From Cryptomeria japonica (lineage: Eukaryota; Streptophyta; Pinopsida; Cupressales; Cupressaceae), in the NCBI RefSeq assembly GCF_030272615.1, contig NW_026728910.1, positions 207,501-230,000 on the forward strand: a DNA stretch of 22,500 bases, written 5' to 3'. Position 1 is the first letter of the stretch. The number at the start of each line of letters is the position of its first letter. The notes below the pieces were generated by a model. The model made no database searches, was not told the origin of the DNA, and was given only the letters and a program-made list of their open reading frames with translations. A program made the translations under genes and the position numbers. Shown here one piece after another: positions 1 to 8,545 of the stretch.

Positions 1-3000
1 AGACGGAAGAGGCTTCAGGGCCACCTCGGAATGGTCCAAGCATCGGACGCGCTTGGGGCGACTGCCAGTGCCAACCCCTTATCCCGCGATGCGTCCGATA
101 CACAGATGGTTCCAAGGCGGCCGAGGAGCCTCACCGCATAGCAATCGGGGGTGCGAGGCGAGGGATGGGGCGGGAAGGCCCCAACGGCTAGACGGAAGAG
201 GCTTCAGGGCCGCCTAGGAATGGTCCAAGCATCGGACACGCTTGGGGCGACTACCAGTGACAGCCCCCTATCCCGCGATGCGTCCGATACGAAGATGGTT
301 CCAAGGCGGCCGAGGAGCCTCACCGCATAGCAATCGGGGTGCGAGGTGGGGGATGCGGCGAGATGGCCCCAACGGCTAGACGGAAGAGGCCACAGGGCCG
401 CGTCGGAATAGTCCAAGCATCGGACGCGCTTGGGGCGACTACCAGTGACAACCCCTTATCCCGCGATGCGTCCGATACGAAGATAGTTCCAAGGCGGCCG
501 AGGAGCCTCACCGCATAGCAATCGGGGTGCGAGGTGGGGGATGCGGCGAGATGGCCCCAACGGCTAGACGGAAGAGGCTGCAGGGCCGCCTCGGAATAGT
601 CCAAGCATCGGACGCGCTTGGGGCCACTACCAGTGACAACCCCTTATCCCGCGATGCGTCCGATACGAAGATAGTTCCAAGGCGGCCGAAGAGCCTCACC
701 GCATAGCAATCGGGGTGCGAGGTGGGGGATGCGGCGAGATGGCCCCAACGGCTAGACGGAAGAGGCCACAGGGCCGCCTCGGAATAGTCCAAGCATCGGA
801 CGCGCTTGGGGCGACTACCAGTGACAACCCCTTATCCCGCGATGCGTCCGATACGAAGATAGTTCCCAGGCGGCCGAGGAGCCTCACCGCATAGCAATCG
901 GGGTGCGAGGCGAGGGATGCGGCGAGATGGCCCCAAAGGCTAGACGGAAGAGGCTGCAGGGCTGCCTCGGAATAGTCCAAGCATCGGACGCGCTTGGGGC
1001 GACTACCACTGCCAACCCCTTATCCCGCGATGCGTCCGATACACAGATAGTTCCGAGGCGGCCGAGGAGGTGGGGGATGCAGCGAGATGGCCCCAACGGC
1101 TAGACGGAAGAGGCTGCAGGGCCGCCTCGGAATAGTCCAAGCATCGGACGCGCTTGGGGCGACTACCAGTGACAACCCCTTATCCCGCGATGCGTCCGAT
1201 ACACAGATAGTTCCGAGGCGGCCAAGGAGCCTCACCGCATAGCAATCGTGGTGCGAGGTGGGGGATGCGGCGAGATGGCCCCAACGGCTAGACGGAAGAG
1301 GCTGCAGGGCCGCCTCGGAATGGTCCAAGCATCGGATGCGCTTGGGGCGACTACCACTGCCAACCCCTTATCCCGCGATGCGTCCGATACACAGATAGTT
1401 CCAAGGCGGCCGAGGAGCCTCACAGCATAGCAATCAGGGTGCGAGGCGAGGGATGCGGCGAGAAAGCCCCAACGGCTAGAGGGAAGAGGCTTCAGGTCCG
1501 CCTCGGAATGGTCCAAGCATCGGACGCGCTTGGGGCGACTACCAGTGACAACCCCTTATCCCGCGACGCGTCCGATACACAGATAGTTCCAAGGCGGCCG
1601 AGGAGCCTCACCGCATAGCAATCGGGGTGCGAGGCGAGGGATGCGGCGAGAAGGACCCAACGGCTACACGGAAGAGGCTTCGGGGCCGCCTCGGAATGGT
1701 CCAAGCATCGGACGCGCTTGGGGCGACTACCAGTGACAACCCCTTATCCCACGACGCGTCCGATACACAGATAGTTCCAAGGCGGCCGAGGAGCCTCACC
1801 GCATAGCAATCGGGGTGCGAGGCGAGGGATGCGGCGAGAACGACCCAACGGCTACACGGAAGAGGCTTCGGGGCCGCCTCGGAATGGTCCAAGCATCGGA
1901 CGCGCTTGGGGCGACTACCAGTGACAACCCCTTATCCCGCGACGCGTCCGATACACAGATAGTTCCAAGGCGGCCGAGGAGCCTCACCGCATAGCAATCG
2001 GGGTGCGAGGTGAGGGATGCGGCGAGAAGGACCCAACGGCTAGACGGAAGAGGCTTCGGGTCCGCCTCGGAATGGTCCAAGCATCGGACGCGCTTGGGGC
2101 GACTACCAGTGACAACCCCTTATCCCGCGACGCGTCCGATACACAGATAGTTCCAAGGCGGCCGAGGAGCCTCACCGCATAGCAATCGGGGTGCGAGGCG
2201 AGGGATGCGGCGAGAAGGACCCAACGGCTAGACGGAAGAGGCTTCGGGTCCGCCTCGGAATGGTCCAAGCATCGGACGCGCTTGGGGCGACTACCAGTGA
2301 CAACCCCTTATCCCGCGACGCGTCCGATACACAGATAGTTCCAAGGCGGCCGAGGAGCCTCACCGCATAGCAATCGGGGTGCGAGGCGAGGGATGCGGCG
2401 AGAAGGACCCAACGGCTAGACGGAAGAGGCTTCGGGTCCGCCTCGGAATGGTCCAAGCATCGGACGCGCTTGGGGCGACTACCAGTGACAACCCCTTATC
2501 CCGCGACGCGTCCGATACACAGATAGTTCCGAGGCGGCCGAGGAGCCTCACCGCATAGCAATCGGGGTGCGAGGCGAAGGATGCGGCGAGAAGGACCCAA
2601 CGGCTAGACGGAAGAGGCTTCGGGTCCGCCTCGGAATGGTCCAAGCATCGGACGCGCTTGGGGCGACTACCAGTGACAACCCCTTATCCCGCGACGCGTC
2701 CGATACACAGATAGTTCCAAGGCGGCCGAGGAGCCTCACCGCATAGCAATCGGGGTGCGAGGCGAGGGATGCGGCGAGAAGGACCCAACGGCTAGACGGA
2801 AGAGGCTTCAGGGCCGCCTCGGAATGGTCCAAGCATCGAACGCGCTTGGGGCGACTACCAGTGACAACCCCTTATCCCGCGACGCGTCCGATACACAGAT
2901 AGTTCCGAGGCGGCCGAGGAGCCTCACCGCATAGCAATCGGGGTGCGAGGCGAGGGATGCGGCGAGAAGGACCCAACGGCTAGACGGAAGAGGCTTCAGG

Positions 3001-3704
3001 GCCGCCTCGGAATGGTCCAAGCATCGGACGCGCTTGGGGCGACTACCAGTGACAACCCCTTATCCCGCGACGCGTCCGATACACAGATAGTTCCGAGGCG
3101 GCCGAGGAGCCTCACCGCATAGCAATCGGGGTGCGAGGCGAGGGATGCGGCGAGAAGGACCCAACGGCTAGACGGAAGAGGCTTCAGGGCCGCCTCGGAA
3201 TGGTCCAAGCATCGGACGCGCTTGGGGCGACTACCAATGACAACCCCTTATCCCGCGACGCGTCCGATACACAGATAGTTCCGAGGCGGCCGAGGAGCCT
3301 CACCGCATAGCAATCGGGGTGCGAGGCGAGGGATGCGGCGAGAAGGACCCAACGGCTAGACGGAAGAGGCTTCAGGGCCGCCTCGGAATGGTCCAAGCAT
3401 CGGACGCGCTTGGGGCGACTACCAGTGACAACCCCTTATCCCGCGACGCGTCCGATACACAGATAGTTCCGAGGCGGCCGAGGAGCCTCACCGCATAGCA
3501 ATCGGGGTGCGAGGCGAGGGATGCGGCGAGAAGGACCCAACGGCTAGACGGAAGAGGCTTCAGGGCCGCCTCGGAATGGTCCAAGCATCGGACGCGCTTG
3601 GGGCGACTACCGTTGCCAACCCCTTATCCCGCGATGCGTCTGATACACAGATAGTTCCGAGGCGGCCGAGGAGCCTCACCGCATAGCAATCGGGTTGCGA
3701 GGCA
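1..3704. repeat. 188-bp tandem repeat array (about 20 copies)
   Basis: The word TCCAAGCATCGG recurs at 35, 224, 412, 600, 788, 976, 1136, 1324, 1512 and then every 188 bp to 3580. That is about 20 units, and the array continues beyond the left edge. One interval is 189 bp and one is 160 bp, the latter from a 28-bp deletion near 1067. Copies fall into subfamilies: the left ones read GATGCGTCCGATACGAAG, those from about 1512 onward read GACGCGTCCGATACACAG, and units between about 2640 and 3580 are almost identical. Each unit holds an inverted repeat, ATCGGACGCG and CGCGTCCGAT (for example 2083-2092 and 2131-2140). The 70-94 codon minus-strand frames that restart in each unit are a by-product, because 188 is not a multiple of three. 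Decayed relatives at 3780-4900 tie the array to the adjoining promoter-like repeats, so I read it as spacer or external transcribed spacer rather than an unrelated satellite. Confidence 0.95.
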
Positions 3705-3942
3705 GATTATTGGGAAGGGAACCCCCTGGGATGCGGCTCAAGCAGTGCCCAAAGGGACTGGAATGCGGAATCACATCGAGAGACCCAAATGCTATACGAG
3801 GGCTCAAATCGAATTATCGATTTGGCCACGACATGGACGCATCGGAACGACTACCTTTGCCGAACCACTCGCAATTGCATCCATACCGAAACCAATAGAC
3901 ATTTCCGTTAGAGCCCTCGCATAGCATTCGGGAATCTCGCAT

Positions 3943-4030
3943 GCCCCTCTAAATCGACCAATGCTGGCGCTCAATGAAAATCCGAGCGCTACCACCGTTC
4001 GAGCGCCAGCATTGGTCGAGTTAGAGGGGC
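3943..4030. repeat. Near-perfect 30-bp inverted repeat, promoter unit 1
   Basis: The arms are 3943-3972 and 4001-4030, pairing at 29 of 30 positions (one A/C mismatch) with a 28-bp loop. The arm begins GCCCCTCTAAATCGACC and ends CTGGCGCTC. It ends 33 bp before the TATATAAG box at 4063. Read on the minus strand it would lie just downstream of the putative Pol I start. Confidence 0.92.
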
Positions 4031-4055
4031 ACGGGGGAGAATGCTCCAGTCAACA

Positions 4056-4086
4056 CCTCCCCTATATAAGTTATTTGTCCGATTCT
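4056..4086 (-). promoter_or_regulatory. Putative Pol I (spacer) promoter core, copy 1
   Basis: On the + strand this reads CCTCCCC-TATATAAG-TTATTTGTCC. On the minus strand it is CTTATATAGGGGAGG, which resembles the plant rRNA gene start-site consensus of TATATA followed by a run of G. It is the copy closest to the 188-bp array. If the 18S gene lies off the left edge, this could be the gene promoter proper rather than a spacer copy. A Pol II TATA box on the + strand is the alternative, but no gene follows it. Confidence 0.45.
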
Positions 4087-4425
4087 CGCACAACCGTAGT
4101 CTGCCTCGTCGAATCAAACAACGGTCCCAGATTCCGACTTCCGTTCCGTAGAGACCCAAAAGCTAGATGGAGGCTCGCAAGAAAGAGAGTCGGCGCATAG
4201 CAATCGGGTTTCTCGAACGTTTAGGGACCGAGCTCACTTGCGGATAGGGCAAAATCCGCCAAGCAACCCAAAAGCTAGACGGGGGCTCGAATCGAATCGC
4301 CTAGGCGGCCACAACAACGACGTGTTGGATCGACTACCAGTGCCAAACCATTCAGCAAGACTAGTCTGTGTCGAGGCCGGATAGAGATTCTCAGAGAGCG
4401 CCCGCATAGCATTTAGGAGACCTGC

Positions 4426-4522
4426 CGCGTCCCTCACACTCGACAAATGGTGGTGCACGTTTATAAATCCGAGCGATCCCAACCCTTTCAAGCACCAACA
4501 TCGGTCGAGATAGAGGGGCACG
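4426..4522. repeat. Imperfect inverted repeat, promoter unit 2
   Basis: The arms 4426-4456 and 4492-4522 pair at about 23 of 31 positions with a 35-bp loop. This is the same element as at 3943-4030. The right arm ends 31 bp before the TATATAAG box at 4553. The inner stem reads GGTGC/GCACC, where unit 1 has GGCGC/GCGCC, so one base pair has changed on both sides. Confidence 0.75.
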
Positions 4523-4545
4523 GAGGGGGCTGCGTGAGACAACAC

Positions 4546-4576
4546 AGTCCCCTATATAAGTTATTTGTCCGATTCT
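4546..4576 (-). promoter_or_regulatory. Putative Pol I promoter core, copy 2
   Basis: TATATAAG lies at 4553-4560, preceded by AGTCCCC and followed by TTATTTGTCCGATTCTC. On the minus strand this is TATATAGGGGACT, so the G run is intact but the base after it differs from the other copies. It is 490 bp from copy 1. Confidence 0.42.
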
Positions 4577-4865
4577 CACACATCCGAAGAATGGTCATCA
4601 AATCGGACAACAGCCCAAACTTCCGACTTCCGTCCCAGAAAGCCCAAGAGCTATCTAAAACGTTCATGGCCGGAACTCGATCGCGGCTATACCAGTCCGC
4701 CAAGCAACCCAAAAGCTAGACTGGAGCTCTAGTCGAATCACCTCTGTGGCCATTGCAAGGACGTGTTGGAGCGACTACCATTGCCGAACCATTCCGCAGG
4801 TCGAGTCCATACCAAGGCCGCATAGAGATTCACGATGAGCTCCTGCATAGCAATCAGGAGACTTG

Positions 4866-4963
4866 CCGTGTCCATCACAATCGATAAATCCTGGTGCAAG
4901 ATTTTTGCATCCGAGCGCTCCAACCAGTCGAGCACCAGCATCAATCGACATAAACGGGCACGG
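4866..4963. repeat. Imperfect inverted repeat, promoter unit 3
   Basis: The arms 4866-4897 and 4932-4963 still pair at the inner CTGGTGC/GCACCAG and outer CCGTG/CACGG ends, with a weaker middle. The right arm again ends 31 bp before TATATAAG (4994). The inner stem carries the GGTGC/GCACC version seen in unit 2. Confidence 0.7.
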
Positions 4964-4986
4964 GGGGAGGATGCTCGAGAACACTA

Positions 4987-5017
4987 CCTCCCCTATATAA
5001 GTTATTTGTCCGATTCT
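4987..5017 (-). promoter_or_regulatory. Putative Pol I promoter core, copy 3
   Basis: TATATAAG lies at 4994-5001 in the full CCTCCCC...TTATTTGTCCGATTCTC context. It is 441 bp from copy 2. It is the last copy with TTATTT; later copies read CTATTT. Confidence 0.43.
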
Positions 5018-5094
5018 CAAGCAGCCGAAGTCTGGTCATCGAATCGGGTCAAAGACCACAACTTCCGACTTTACCCACAATGCAAGTCATCGAA

Positions 5095-5434
5095 TCGAAC
5101 ATCGGCCCCCGAGTCGGACTCCATGCGTATGTCAGGTCATCGGACCCAAATTCCGCCTTCCTGCGCATGGCGGGCCATCAATATCAACTCGGTCATCGGA
5201 CCCAAACTCCGCCTTTTTGCGTATGGCACGCCTTCAAATCGGTCATCGGACCCAAATTCCGCCTTCCTGTGCATGGCGGGCCATCAACATCAACTCGGTC
5301 ATCGGACCCAAATTCCGCCTTTCTGCGCATGGCACGCCATCAACTCGGTCATCGGACCCAAATTCCGCCTTCCTGCGCATGGCAGGTCATCGGACACAAA
5401 TTCAGACCTCGCCAATATGCCTACGTATCGAATC
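5095..5434. repeat. Short interspersed array of GGTCATCGGACCCAAA units
   Basis: GGTCATCGGAC or a close variant occurs at 5135, 5191, 5241, 5297, 5347, 5385 and 5435. The intervals are 56, 50, 56, 50, 38 and 50 bp, an alternating higher-order pattern. Each unit continues CAAATTCCGCCTTCCTGCG and usually CATGGC. The same word starts the 311-bp units downstream, so this is a sub-repeat expansion at their edge. The 200-aa frames across it are not genes. Confidence 0.88.
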
Positions 5435-5531
5435 GGTCATCGGACCCAACTTCCGACTTCATCCATACTGTAGGGTCTTTGAGGTTGGCGCGGTGCGCTC
5501 AACCCAGGGAGTCGACCCATCGAAGCATACA

Positions 5532-5562
5532 CCTCCCCTATATAAGCTATTTGTCCGATTCC
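5532..5562 (-). promoter_or_regulatory. Putative Pol I promoter core, copy 4
   Basis: TATATAAG at 5539-5546 in the first 311-bp unit, in the context CCTCCCC...CTATTTGTCCGATTC. A small hairpin (GGTTGGCGC...GCGCTCAACC, 5483-5504) lies 34 bp before it on the + strand. Confidence 0.43.
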
Positions 5563-5842
5563 CACACCTGTGTAGTTTGCACCTCTGACCAGGACATCGA
5601 CCCCAACTTCCGAACTCGACTGCAACGACGGCACCAGCGCCTTGGTGCGCACCTTGCGACGCACAGTCCCAACATTCGCCTTCCTGCACATGGCAGGTCA
5701 TCGGACCCAAATTCCGACCTCGCGAGTATGCCTACATATCGAATCGGTCATCGGACCCAACTTCCGACTTCATCCATACCGTAGGGTCTTTGAGGTTGGC
5801 GCGGTGCGCTCAACCCGGGGAGTCGACCCAACGAAGCATACA

Positions 5843-5873
5843 CCTCCCCTATATAAGCTATTTGTCCGATTCC
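5843..5873 (-). promoter_or_regulatory. Putative Pol I promoter core, copy 5
   Basis: TATATAAG at 5850-5857, in the second 311-bp unit. The core is identical to copy 4. Confidence 0.43.
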
Positions 5874-6153
5874 CACACCTGTGTAGTTTGCACCTCCGAT
5901 CAAGACATCGACCCCAACTTCCGAACTCGCCTCCAACGACCGAACCAGCGCCTTGGTGCGCACCTTGCAACGCACAGTGCCAACATTCGCCTTCCTGCAC
6001 GTGGCAGGTCATCGGACCCAAATTCCGACCTCGCGAGTATGCCTACATATCGAATCGGTCATCGGACCCAACTTCCGACTTCATCCATACCGTAGGGTCT
6101 TTGAGGTTGGCGCGGTGCGCTCAACCCGGGGAGTCGACCCAACGAAGCATACA

Positions 6154-6184
6154 CCTCCCCTATATAAGCTATTTGTCCGATTCC
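6154..6184 (-). promoter_or_regulatory. Putative Pol I promoter core, copy 6
   Basis: TATATAAG at 6161-6168, in the third 311-bp unit. The core is identical to copy 4. Confidence 0.43.
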
Positions 6185-6464
6185 CACACCTGTGTAGCTT
6201 GCACCTCCGATCAGGACATCGACCCCAACTTCCGAACTCGACTAAAAAGACCGCACCAGCGCCTTGGTGTGCACCTTGCAACGCACAGTGTCAACATTCG
6301 CCTTCCTGCACATGGCAGGTCATCGGACCCAAATTCCGACCTCATGAGCATACCTACTAATCGAATCGGTCATCGGACCCAACTTCCGACTTCATCCATA
6401 CCGTAGGGTCTTTGAGGTTGGCGCGGTGCGCTCAACCTGGGGAGTCGACCCATCGAAGCATACA

Positions 6465-6495
6465 CCTCCCCTATATAAGCTATTTGTCCGATTCC
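6465..6495 (-). promoter_or_regulatory. Putative Pol I promoter core, copy 7
   Basis: TATATAAG at 6472-6479, in the fourth 311-bp unit. It is followed about 110 bp later by the 52-bp array, which separates it from copy 8 by 987 bp. Confidence 0.43.
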
Positions 6496-6590
6496 GACAC
6501 CTGTGTAGTTTGCACCTCCGCTCAGGACATCGACCCCAACTTCCGAACTCGCCTGCAACGACCGAACCAGCGCCTTGGTGCGCACCAAAA

Positions 6591-7329
6591 GTGCGCACTT
6601 TTGGAGGGCACTTTTGTGCGCTCCAAAGGTGCGCACTTTTGGAGGGCACTTTTCTGCGCTCCAAAGGTGCGCACTTTTGGAGGGCACTTTTTGGAGGGCA
6701 CTTTTCTGCGCTCCAAAGGTGCGCACTTTTGGAGGGCACTTTTTGGAGGGCACTTTTCTGCGCTCCAAAGGTGCGCACTTTTGGAGGGCACTTTTTGGAG
6801 GGCACTTTTCTGCGCTCCAAAGGTGCGCACTTTTGGAGGGCACTTTTTGGAGGGCACTTTTCTGCGCTCCAAAGGTGCGCACTTTTGGAGGGCACTTTTT
6901 GGAGGGCACTTTTCTGCGCTCCAAAGGTGCGCACTTTTGGAGGGCACTTTTTGGAGGGCACTTTTCTGCGCTCCAAAGGTGCGCACTTTTGGAGGGCACT
7001 TTTTGGAGGGCACTTTTCTGCGCTCCAAAGGTGCGCACTTTTGGAGGGCACTTTTTGGAGGGCACTTTTCTGCGCTCCAAAGGTGCGCACTTTTGGAGGG
7101 CACTTTTTGGAGGGCACTTTTCTGCGCTCCAAAGGTGCGCACTTTTGGAGGGCACTTTTTGGAGGGCACTTTTCTGCGCTCCAAAGGTGCGCACTTTTGG
7201 AGGGCACTTTTTGGAGGGCACTTTTCTGCGCTCCAAAGGTGCGCACTTTTGGAGGGCACTTTTGTGCACTCCAAAGGTGCGCACTTTTGGAGGGCACTTT
7301 TCCTGTGCTCCAAAGGTGCACACCTAGGT
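6591..7329. repeat. 52-bp tandem array seeded on GTGCGCAC
   Basis: GTGCGCACTTTTGGAGGGCA begins units at 6591, 6629 and 6667, then every 52 bp to 7239 (11 intervals), then at 7277 and about 7316. The edge intervals are 38 or 39 bp; the 52-bp unit is the 38-bp unit plus a second 14-bp CTTTTTGGAGGGCA-type block. The core units look identical. Fifty-two is not a multiple of three, so open frames of about 250-370 codons run through both strands with a 52-residue protein period. The array sits inside a 311-bp unit at the point where the other units carry GGTGCGCACC. Confidence 0.96.
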
Positions 7330-7451
7330 GAGCACCTTCGACCACACCTTGTAGCACACCAAACTCTGACTTTCGACTTCATCCGCAATGCAGGGTCTTT
7401 GAGGTTGGCGCAATGCGCACAACCAGGGGAGTCGACCCATCAAACCCAACA

Positions 7452-7482
7452 CCTCCCCTATATAAGCTATTTGTCTGATTCT
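7452..7482 (-). promoter_or_regulatory. Putative Pol I promoter core, copy 8
   Basis: TATATAAG at 7459-7466. On the + strand, AGGGGAG (7425-7431) and CTCCCCT (7453-7459) form a perfect 7-bp inverted repeat abutting the box. The downstream word is TTGTCTGATTC rather than TTGTCCGATTC. Confidence 0.43.
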
Positions 7483-7608
7483 CATACATGCGTAGCCTGC
7501 AGGAGCAATTAGGACATCGACCCCAACTTTCGGCTTCTAAACGAAAACAAGGTCTTTGAGGTTGGTGTAATGCGAACAACTAGGGGAGTCAACCCATCAA
7601 ACCCAACA

Positions 7609-7639
7609 CCTCCCCTATATAAGCTATTTGTCTGATTCT
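7609..7639 (-). promoter_or_regulatory. Putative Pol I promoter core, copy 9
   Basis: TATATAAG at 7616-7623, with the same CCTCCCC lead and TTGTCTGATTC variant. The upstream small hairpin is damaged here (GGTTGGTGTAATGCGAACAAC). Confidence 0.42.
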
Positions 7640-7765
7640 CATACATGTGTAGTCTACAGGAGCAATTAGGACATCGACCCCAACTTTTGACTTCTTAACG
7701 AAAACAAGGTCTTTGAGGTTGACGTAATGCGCACAACCAGGGGAGTCGACCCATCAAACCCAACA

Positions 7766-7796
7766 CCTCCCCTATATAAGCTATTTGTCCGATTCT
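7766..7796 (-). promoter_or_regulatory. Putative Pol I promoter core, copy 10
   Basis: TATATAAG at 7773-7780, with TTGTCCGATTC downstream. Confidence 0.43.
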
Positions 7797-7922
7797 CATA
7801 CATGTGTAGCCTGCAGGAGCCATTAGGACATTGACCCCAACTTTTGACTTCTTAACGAAAACAAGGTCTTTGAGGTTGGCGTAATGCACACAACCAAGGG
7901 AGTTGACCCATCAAACCCAACA

Positions 7923-7953
7923 CCTCCCCTATATAAGCTATTTGTCTGATTCT
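7923..7953 (-). promoter_or_regulatory. Putative Pol I promoter core, copy 11
   Basis: TATATAAG at 7930-7937, with the TTGTCTGATTC variant downstream. Confidence 0.43.
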
Positions 7954-8142
7954 CATACATGTGTAGCCTGCAACAACGATTAGGACATCCACCCCAACTT
8001 CTGAATTCGTCTGCGTTGACCGCACCAAAGGTGCACGCCTTGGTGCTCACCAAAATCCGACTTCCGACTTCTTCTGCTATGCGGGGTCTTTGAGGTTGGC
8101 GCAGTGCGCACAACCAGGGGAGTCAACCCACCGAATGCAACA

Positions 8143-8173
8143 CCTCCCCTATATAAGCTATTTGTCTGATTCT
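8143..8173 (-). promoter_or_regulatory. Putative Pol I promoter core, copy 12
   Basis: TATATAAG at 8150-8157. It comes after the longer 220-bp interval that contains GCACCAAAGGTGC words. Confidence 0.43.
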
Positions 8174-8299
8174 CATACATGCGTAGACTGCAGCAATGAT
8201 TAGGACATCCACCCCAACTTTTGACTTCTTAAACAAGACAGGGTCTTTGAAGTTGGTGCAGTGCACACAACCAGGGGAGTCGACCCATCAAACGCAACA

Positions 8300-8331
8300 C
8301 CTCCCCTATATAAAGCTATTTGTCCGATTCT
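8300..8331 (-). promoter_or_regulatory. Putative Pol I promoter core, copy 13 (one-base insertion)
   Basis: The box is TATATAAAG at 8307-8315, with one extra A. This is the outermost copy before the G-rich minisatellite. In the minus-strand reading the insertion lies upstream of TATATAGGGG, so the start motif is unaffected. Confidence 0.38.
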
Positions 8332-8394
8332 CATACGTGTAGTCTGCAGCAGCGATTAGGACATCGACCCCAACTTCCGAATTCGTTTGCATTG

Positions 8395-8545
8395 ACCGCA
8401 CCAAAGGTGCACGCCTTGGTGTGCACCCTGGAGTGCACTTTGGTGCTCACCTCGGTGCACACTTTGGTGTGCACCTCGGTGTGCACCAAAGGTGCGCACC
8501 TTGGAGCGCACCAAAGGTGTACACTTTGGAGCGCACCACATAGGG
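8395..8545. repeat. Young array of GGTGNGCACC-type words
   Basis: About ten imperfect palindromic words (GGTGCACGCC, GGTGTGCACC, GGTGCTCACC, GGTGCGCACC) are packed into 150 bp directly after a 157-bp unit. The spacing is irregular, about 10-20 bp. This is the same vocabulary that dominates 10626-22500. Confidence 0.8.

Larger units (their letters stand above)
3705..5060. repeat. Three composite 441-490 bp repeats with decayed 188-bp units
   Basis: Three diverged units follow the 188-bp array; their TATATAAG boxes lie at 4063, 4553 and 4994. Each unit has, in order, a degenerate 188-bp-like segment, an inverted repeat, a G-rich stretch, the TATATAAG box, TTATTTGTCCGATTCTC, and a word related to ACTTCCGACTTC. 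The homology to the 188-bp unit is visible in GCTAGACGGGGGCTC at 4274 against GCTAGACGGAAGAGGCT, in CGACTACCAGTGCC at 4330 against CGACTACCAGTGAC, and in CGCATAGCATTTAGG at 4403 against CGCATAGCAATCGGG. A truncated fragment of the same unit lies at 4155-4213. I see no coding gene here. Confidence 0.8.
5435..6590. repeat. 311-bp tandem repeats, four copies
   Basis: The word GGTCATCGGACCCAACTTCC begins units at 5435, 5746, 6057 and 6368, exactly 311 bp apart. Each unit contains GGGTCTTTGAGGTTGGCGCG, GAGTCGACCCA, the TATATAAG box, GACATCGACCCCAACTTCCG, and a GCGCCTTGGTGCGCACC word. The copies differ by only a few substitutions, so amplification is recent. The fourth unit is interrupted at its GGTGCGCACC word by the 52-bp array. 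Confidence 0.93.

Noticed and set aside
204-3584. Serial 70-94 codon minus-strand open frames, one per 188-bp unit
   Set aside because: They restart with every repeat, overlap each other, shift frame at unit boundaries, and have no start context or known domain. They are repeat shadows.
1-3704. CRISPR array
   Set aside because: Units of 188 bp have no unique spacers, and the window is plant nuclear DNA with a eukaryotic 5S gene.
6370-7512. Open frames of about 250-370 codons on both strands with a 52-residue period
   Set aside because: A 52-bp array without stops is open in several frames and strands at once, and the frames begin and end in non-coding repeat. Not a repeat protein.
5435-8331. 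TATATAAG as + strand Pol II TATA boxes of small genes
   Set aside because: No conserved downstream reading frame or intron signals follow the boxes. The minus-strand Pol I-like reading explains the adjacent C run better, though Pol II or non-coding transcription cannot be excluded.
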